From: CAZGGW01 sp964525365
GTDB lineage: Bacteria > Bacillota_I > Bacilli_A > RF39 > UBA660
Reading direction: 5' to 3'
Assembly (NCBI GenBank): GCA_964525365.1
Contig: CAZGGW010000033.1
Coordinates: 1-9,586 of the forward strand
DNA length: 9,586 bases
The notes beneath the pieces were generated by a model. That model was given only the letters and a program-made list of their open reading frames with translations, was not told the origin of the DNA and made no database searches. The translations under genes and the position numbers were made by a program. Below are positions 8,601 to 9,586 of this stretch, in pieces (the first letter of the stretch is position 1; the number at the start of each line of letters is the position of its first letter).

Positions 8601-8704
8601 ATTTGTTTTATGAATACGAGAAAAATCGTGGGCTGAAGCTTGACTTTGATACAATTGATAAGATTATCGACAACGTCAAAACTGTTGCTCTCAGGAGGTT
8701 TTGA
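5615..8704 (+). CDS. hsdR: Type I restriction endonuclease motor subunit HsdR
   Basis: ATP-dependent translocase and nuclease of the R-M complex, 1029 aa, full length for this family. The N-terminal nuclease domain shows RPD (150-152), E-C-K (166-168) and QTDDY (185-189), matching the PD-(D/E)XK plus QxxxY set of HsdR. The SF2 helicase core follows with Walker A TQGSGKS (310-316), DEAD-like VDESHR (408-413), GFTGTP (434-439), LLTGFDAP (634-641) and QAIARTNR (659-666). Residues from about 740 on form the charged helical C-terminal region that anchors HsdR to the methyltransferase. All catalytic residues are intact, so cleavage of unmodified DNA is expected. It starts at ATG overlapping the hsdS stop by 4 nt, with a GGTGAG-type RBS inside hsdS. 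Its own end carries the AGGAGG that serves the next gene. Confidence 0.97.
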   Translation: MNADAYLEDNISKNPTIEVLKKLGYTYLSPEECEVQRGSKYGVILKDVLREQLSALNGFTFGGKDYKFSRDNIERAITELDEPLTEGLVRTSEKIYDSLMLGKSYPEYLDDGRCMNFNLKYIDWDDMSKNVFHVTEEFSVESRDKQHNARPDIVLFVNGIPFAVIECKSPVISVEQAVEQNIRNQTDDYIPQLYKFAQIVVATNTNSLKYATAGTPKKFWSIWKEEDTAFLNEKLSECVCDRLPTVQDKDLISLLSPERLMDLTKYFVIYDANVKKICRHQQFFAIKEIIKTINTDDEKGNRQSGVIWHTQGSGKSLTMVMLAKYILMEMSKLSPKVILVTDRKELDSQIAKTFVHTRLLPAKATSGKHLVSLIENGKVDIVTSIINKFNTAENSGVKVMSRDIFVLVDESHRSNYGQLAAKMRNVFPNACYIGFTGTPLMKNEKSTMKRFGKLIHKYTIKDGVDDKAIVPLIYEGRFVEQKVDEANIDLWFDKTTKKLTESQQLDLKNKWSSIRRLTSTDSRIRRIALDVNEHFIEGYKNTGFKAMLATNFKRDAVRYLECFETIGDLNCAVMISSPDMREGVDDIDESTDNKVVAFWNKMMKQYGNEDAYEENIKNKFCDGEIDILIVCSKLLTGFDAPICQVLYVDKELKEHGLLQAIARTNRLADGKDYGLIVDYRGLINKLDDAMNMYSGAGLENYDGSDLSGAIVDVMTVVGTLRQAYSQLCDLFISVRNKDDTEEIEDRLADDDLRKDFYNLLCKFGKALAMVLNSEKAYEAIPKDEINKYKSTFSLFSKIRRSVKIRYADAVDNSEYEPLMQNLLDQHLSVVGLKQITPPVDILNSDDMDKELSELTSKRSQADAIRSRMTKSIAEKHDDNPAYYDSFSKKIKEALEQYKDKVITEAEYLEKMNTILDEYRKGVTDITYPEKLKNNVHAQAFYGVISGVLEEKIIISDNVDLIADIAFDVTEIIRTNSKVDWAENLDIHKKIEQAIDDLFYEYEKNRGLKLDFDTIDKIIDNVKTVALRRF
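8693..8698 (+). promoter_or_regulatory. RBS inside hsdR that sets the peptidase start
   Basis: AGGAGG at 8693-8698 lies only 2 nt before the TTG at 8701 but 8 nt before the in-frame TTG at 8707. The second is therefore the better start. The hsdR stop (8702-8704) falls between RBS and start, which implies translational coupling. Confidence 0.65.
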
Positions 8705-8706
8705 AA

Positions 8707-9441
8707 TTGAATGAAATTTCGGAAAAACGCACAGTCAAAACTACTTGTGGCGATATAAGCTATGAGCTTATCATAAAAGAAGTAAAAAACATAAATCTTC
8801 GCATCAAGCCCGATTGTTCTGTTTGCGTTTCAGCAAATATCAATGTTGATAAATCTGTTACAGATGATTTCGTATTGAGAAAAGCTTCATATATAAAAAA
8901 AACACTTGATGTTTTTGCCGAGCAGATAAAATATCAACCCTCTCCAAAAGAATATATCAGCGGTGAAAGCATAGCCTATCTTGGAAAAAATCTTCGGATA
9001 AAGCTGAAAACCGGAAAACAAAGTGACGCTTTCACTGACGGAATATATTTATATTTAGCTGTCAAGGACACAGAAAATTTTTGTATGAAAGAAAAATGCG
9101 TAAACCAATGGATTGACACACAATGCAATATGATATTCGGTGAAGTTGTTGAGGAAATTTACAAAAAATTCAGCAGATATATAAGCGATAAACCGAATAT
9201 TACTCTACGAAATATGACTTCTCGCTGGGGAAGCTGTCAGGTCGAAAAAAATACAATTACTTTGAACAAACGACTGATAGAAATGCCTCGTAACTGCATT
9301 GAATATGTTGTTACGCATGAGTTTGCACACTTCATTCATCCAAATCATTCAAAGAATTTCTATTCATTTTTAAGCACCATTATGCCAGACTGGAAAGAAC
9401 GAAAGCAACAACTTGAGCATAGCTTGTGCTTGAAATATTAA
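8707..9441 (+). CDS. YgjP-like (DUF45/M48-type) zinc metallopeptidase
   Basis: Predicted cytoplasmic metal-dependent hydrolase of the YgjP-like family, 244 aa from TTG at 8707 (246 aa if the TTG at 8701 is used). Numbering from 8707, the family signature is complete: LRNMTSRWGSC (167-177), HEFAH (204-208) giving the HExxH zinc ligands and catalytic Glu, and a third ligand His in PNHS at 214, followed by MPDWKERKQQLE. The N-terminal half (about 1-120) is beta-rich and typical of the family. There is no signal peptide or membrane segment, unlike HtpX-type M48 peptidases. Members of this family are frequent neighbours of type I R-M genes. The substrate is unknown; cleaving a phage protein or trimming R-M subunits are both guesses. 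It is the last gene of the operon, with a terminator 38 bp downstream. Confidence 0.88.
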   Translation: MNEISEKRTVKTTCGDISYELIIKEVKNINLRIKPDCSVCVSANINVDKSVTDDFVLRKASYIKKTLDVFAEQIKYQPSPKEYISGESIAYLGKNLRIKLKTGKQSDAFTDGIYLYLAVKDTENFCMKEKCVNQWIDTQCNMIFGEVVEEIYKKFSRYISDKPNITLRNMTSRWGSCQVEKNTITLNKRLIEMPRNCIEYVVTHEFAHFIHPNHSKNFYSFLSTIMPDWKERKQQLEHSLCLKY

Positions 9442-9455
9442 CAGCGTATATGGGT

Positions 9456-9470
9456 TTGGGCTTAGCCCAA
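9456..9470. repeat. Short palindrome between last gene and terminator
   Basis: TTGGGC (9456-9461) and GCCCAA (9465-9470) pair around a TTA loop. No T-run follows on the plus strand, so it is not a convincing terminator by itself. It may protect the 3' end of the transcript or be chance. Confidence 0.4.
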
Positions 9471-9479
9471 GAAAACAAC

Positions 9480-9519
9480 AATCCCGCAAGGCTTTCGGCA
9501 ACGAAAAACTTGCGGGATT
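9480..9519 (+). terminator. Rho-independent terminator of the hsd operon
   Basis: An 11-bp perfect stem, AATCCCGCAAG (9480-9490) with CTTGCGGGATT (9509-9519), encloses an 18-nt loop and is followed by the T-rich TTTGTATTTG (9518-9527). Position 38 bp after the last stop codon fits the end of the operon. The T-run is interrupted, so efficiency is uncertain. Confidence 0.75.
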
Positions 9520-9523
9520 TGTA

Positions 9524-9571
9524 TTTGTCAGCGAGTGAGTTTTTGCAAAAAACACCGAGTGTCTAGACAAA
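9524..9571. repeat. Nested palindromic region at the window end
   Basis: Outer arms TTTGTC (9524-9529) and GACAAA (9566-9571) enclose a perfect 12-bp palindrome TTTTTGCAAAAA (9540-9551) and a second palindrome GTCTAGAC (9561-9568). CGAGTG occurs twice as a direct repeat (9532-9537 and 9556-9561) 24 bp apart. No gene is visible here. It might be an operator, a recombination site or the start of the next unit; function is not established. Confidence 0.4.
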
Positions 9572-9586
9572 TGCTATGCTTGCTAG

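Noticed and set aside
1..9586. CRISPR array, tRNA/rRNA, IS element or BREX/DISARM genes
   Set aside because: No regularly spaced repeats, RNA gene signatures, transposase or PglX/BrxC-type genes were seen. The methylase and helicase are the classic HsdM and HsdR.

Overview
The window is a complete type I restriction-modification (R-M) operon on the plus strand, about 8.5 kb long, with accessory genes inserted in it. It lies between a decayed gene and a terminator. AT-rich codon use, consensus -35/-10 boxes, AGGAGG-type ribosome binding sites, repeated TTG starts and tight gene packing point to a low-GC Firmicute. A gut-type clostridium (Oscillospiraceae/Lachnospiraceae-like) is my best guess; no rRNA or other phylogenetic marker is present to fix this.

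Layout. Bases 1-83 hold nothing I can assign. Bases 84-712 carry an unrecognised small gene that looks frameshifted near 331 and has degenerated toward its 3' end. Bases 713-917 are intergenic: a long, nearly perfect hairpin (727-778), probably a terminator, then a textbook extended -10 promoter (836-865) and a strong RBS for the operon. The operon then runs without a real gap: half-size specificity subunit (918-1490), hsdM methyltransferase (1502-3037), an unrecognised 162-aa protein (3050-3538), a full-length DinD homologue (3548-4381), two-TRD hsdS (4392-5618), hsdR (5615-8704) and a YgjP-like zinc metallopeptidase (8707-9441). All spacings are 9-11 bp or short overlaps, so one transcript from the 836-865 promoter is likely. 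A hairpin at 9480-9519 ends it. The last ~65 bases contain palindromes but no gene.

How the genes work together. HsdM, HsdS and HsdR would form the standard adenine methyltransferase and translocating restriction enzyme. Every catalytic motif I looked for is intact, so the system looks functional. What is unusual is the cargo: a second, single-TRD specificity protein ahead of hsdM; an unknown protein plus DinD (in E. coli a RecA-modulating, SOS-induced protein) between hsdM and hsdS; and a metallopeptidase translationally coupled to hsdR. One inferred reading is that the accessory genes adjust specificity, manage DNA damage from self-cleavage, and regulate the restriction complex or act in defence themselves.
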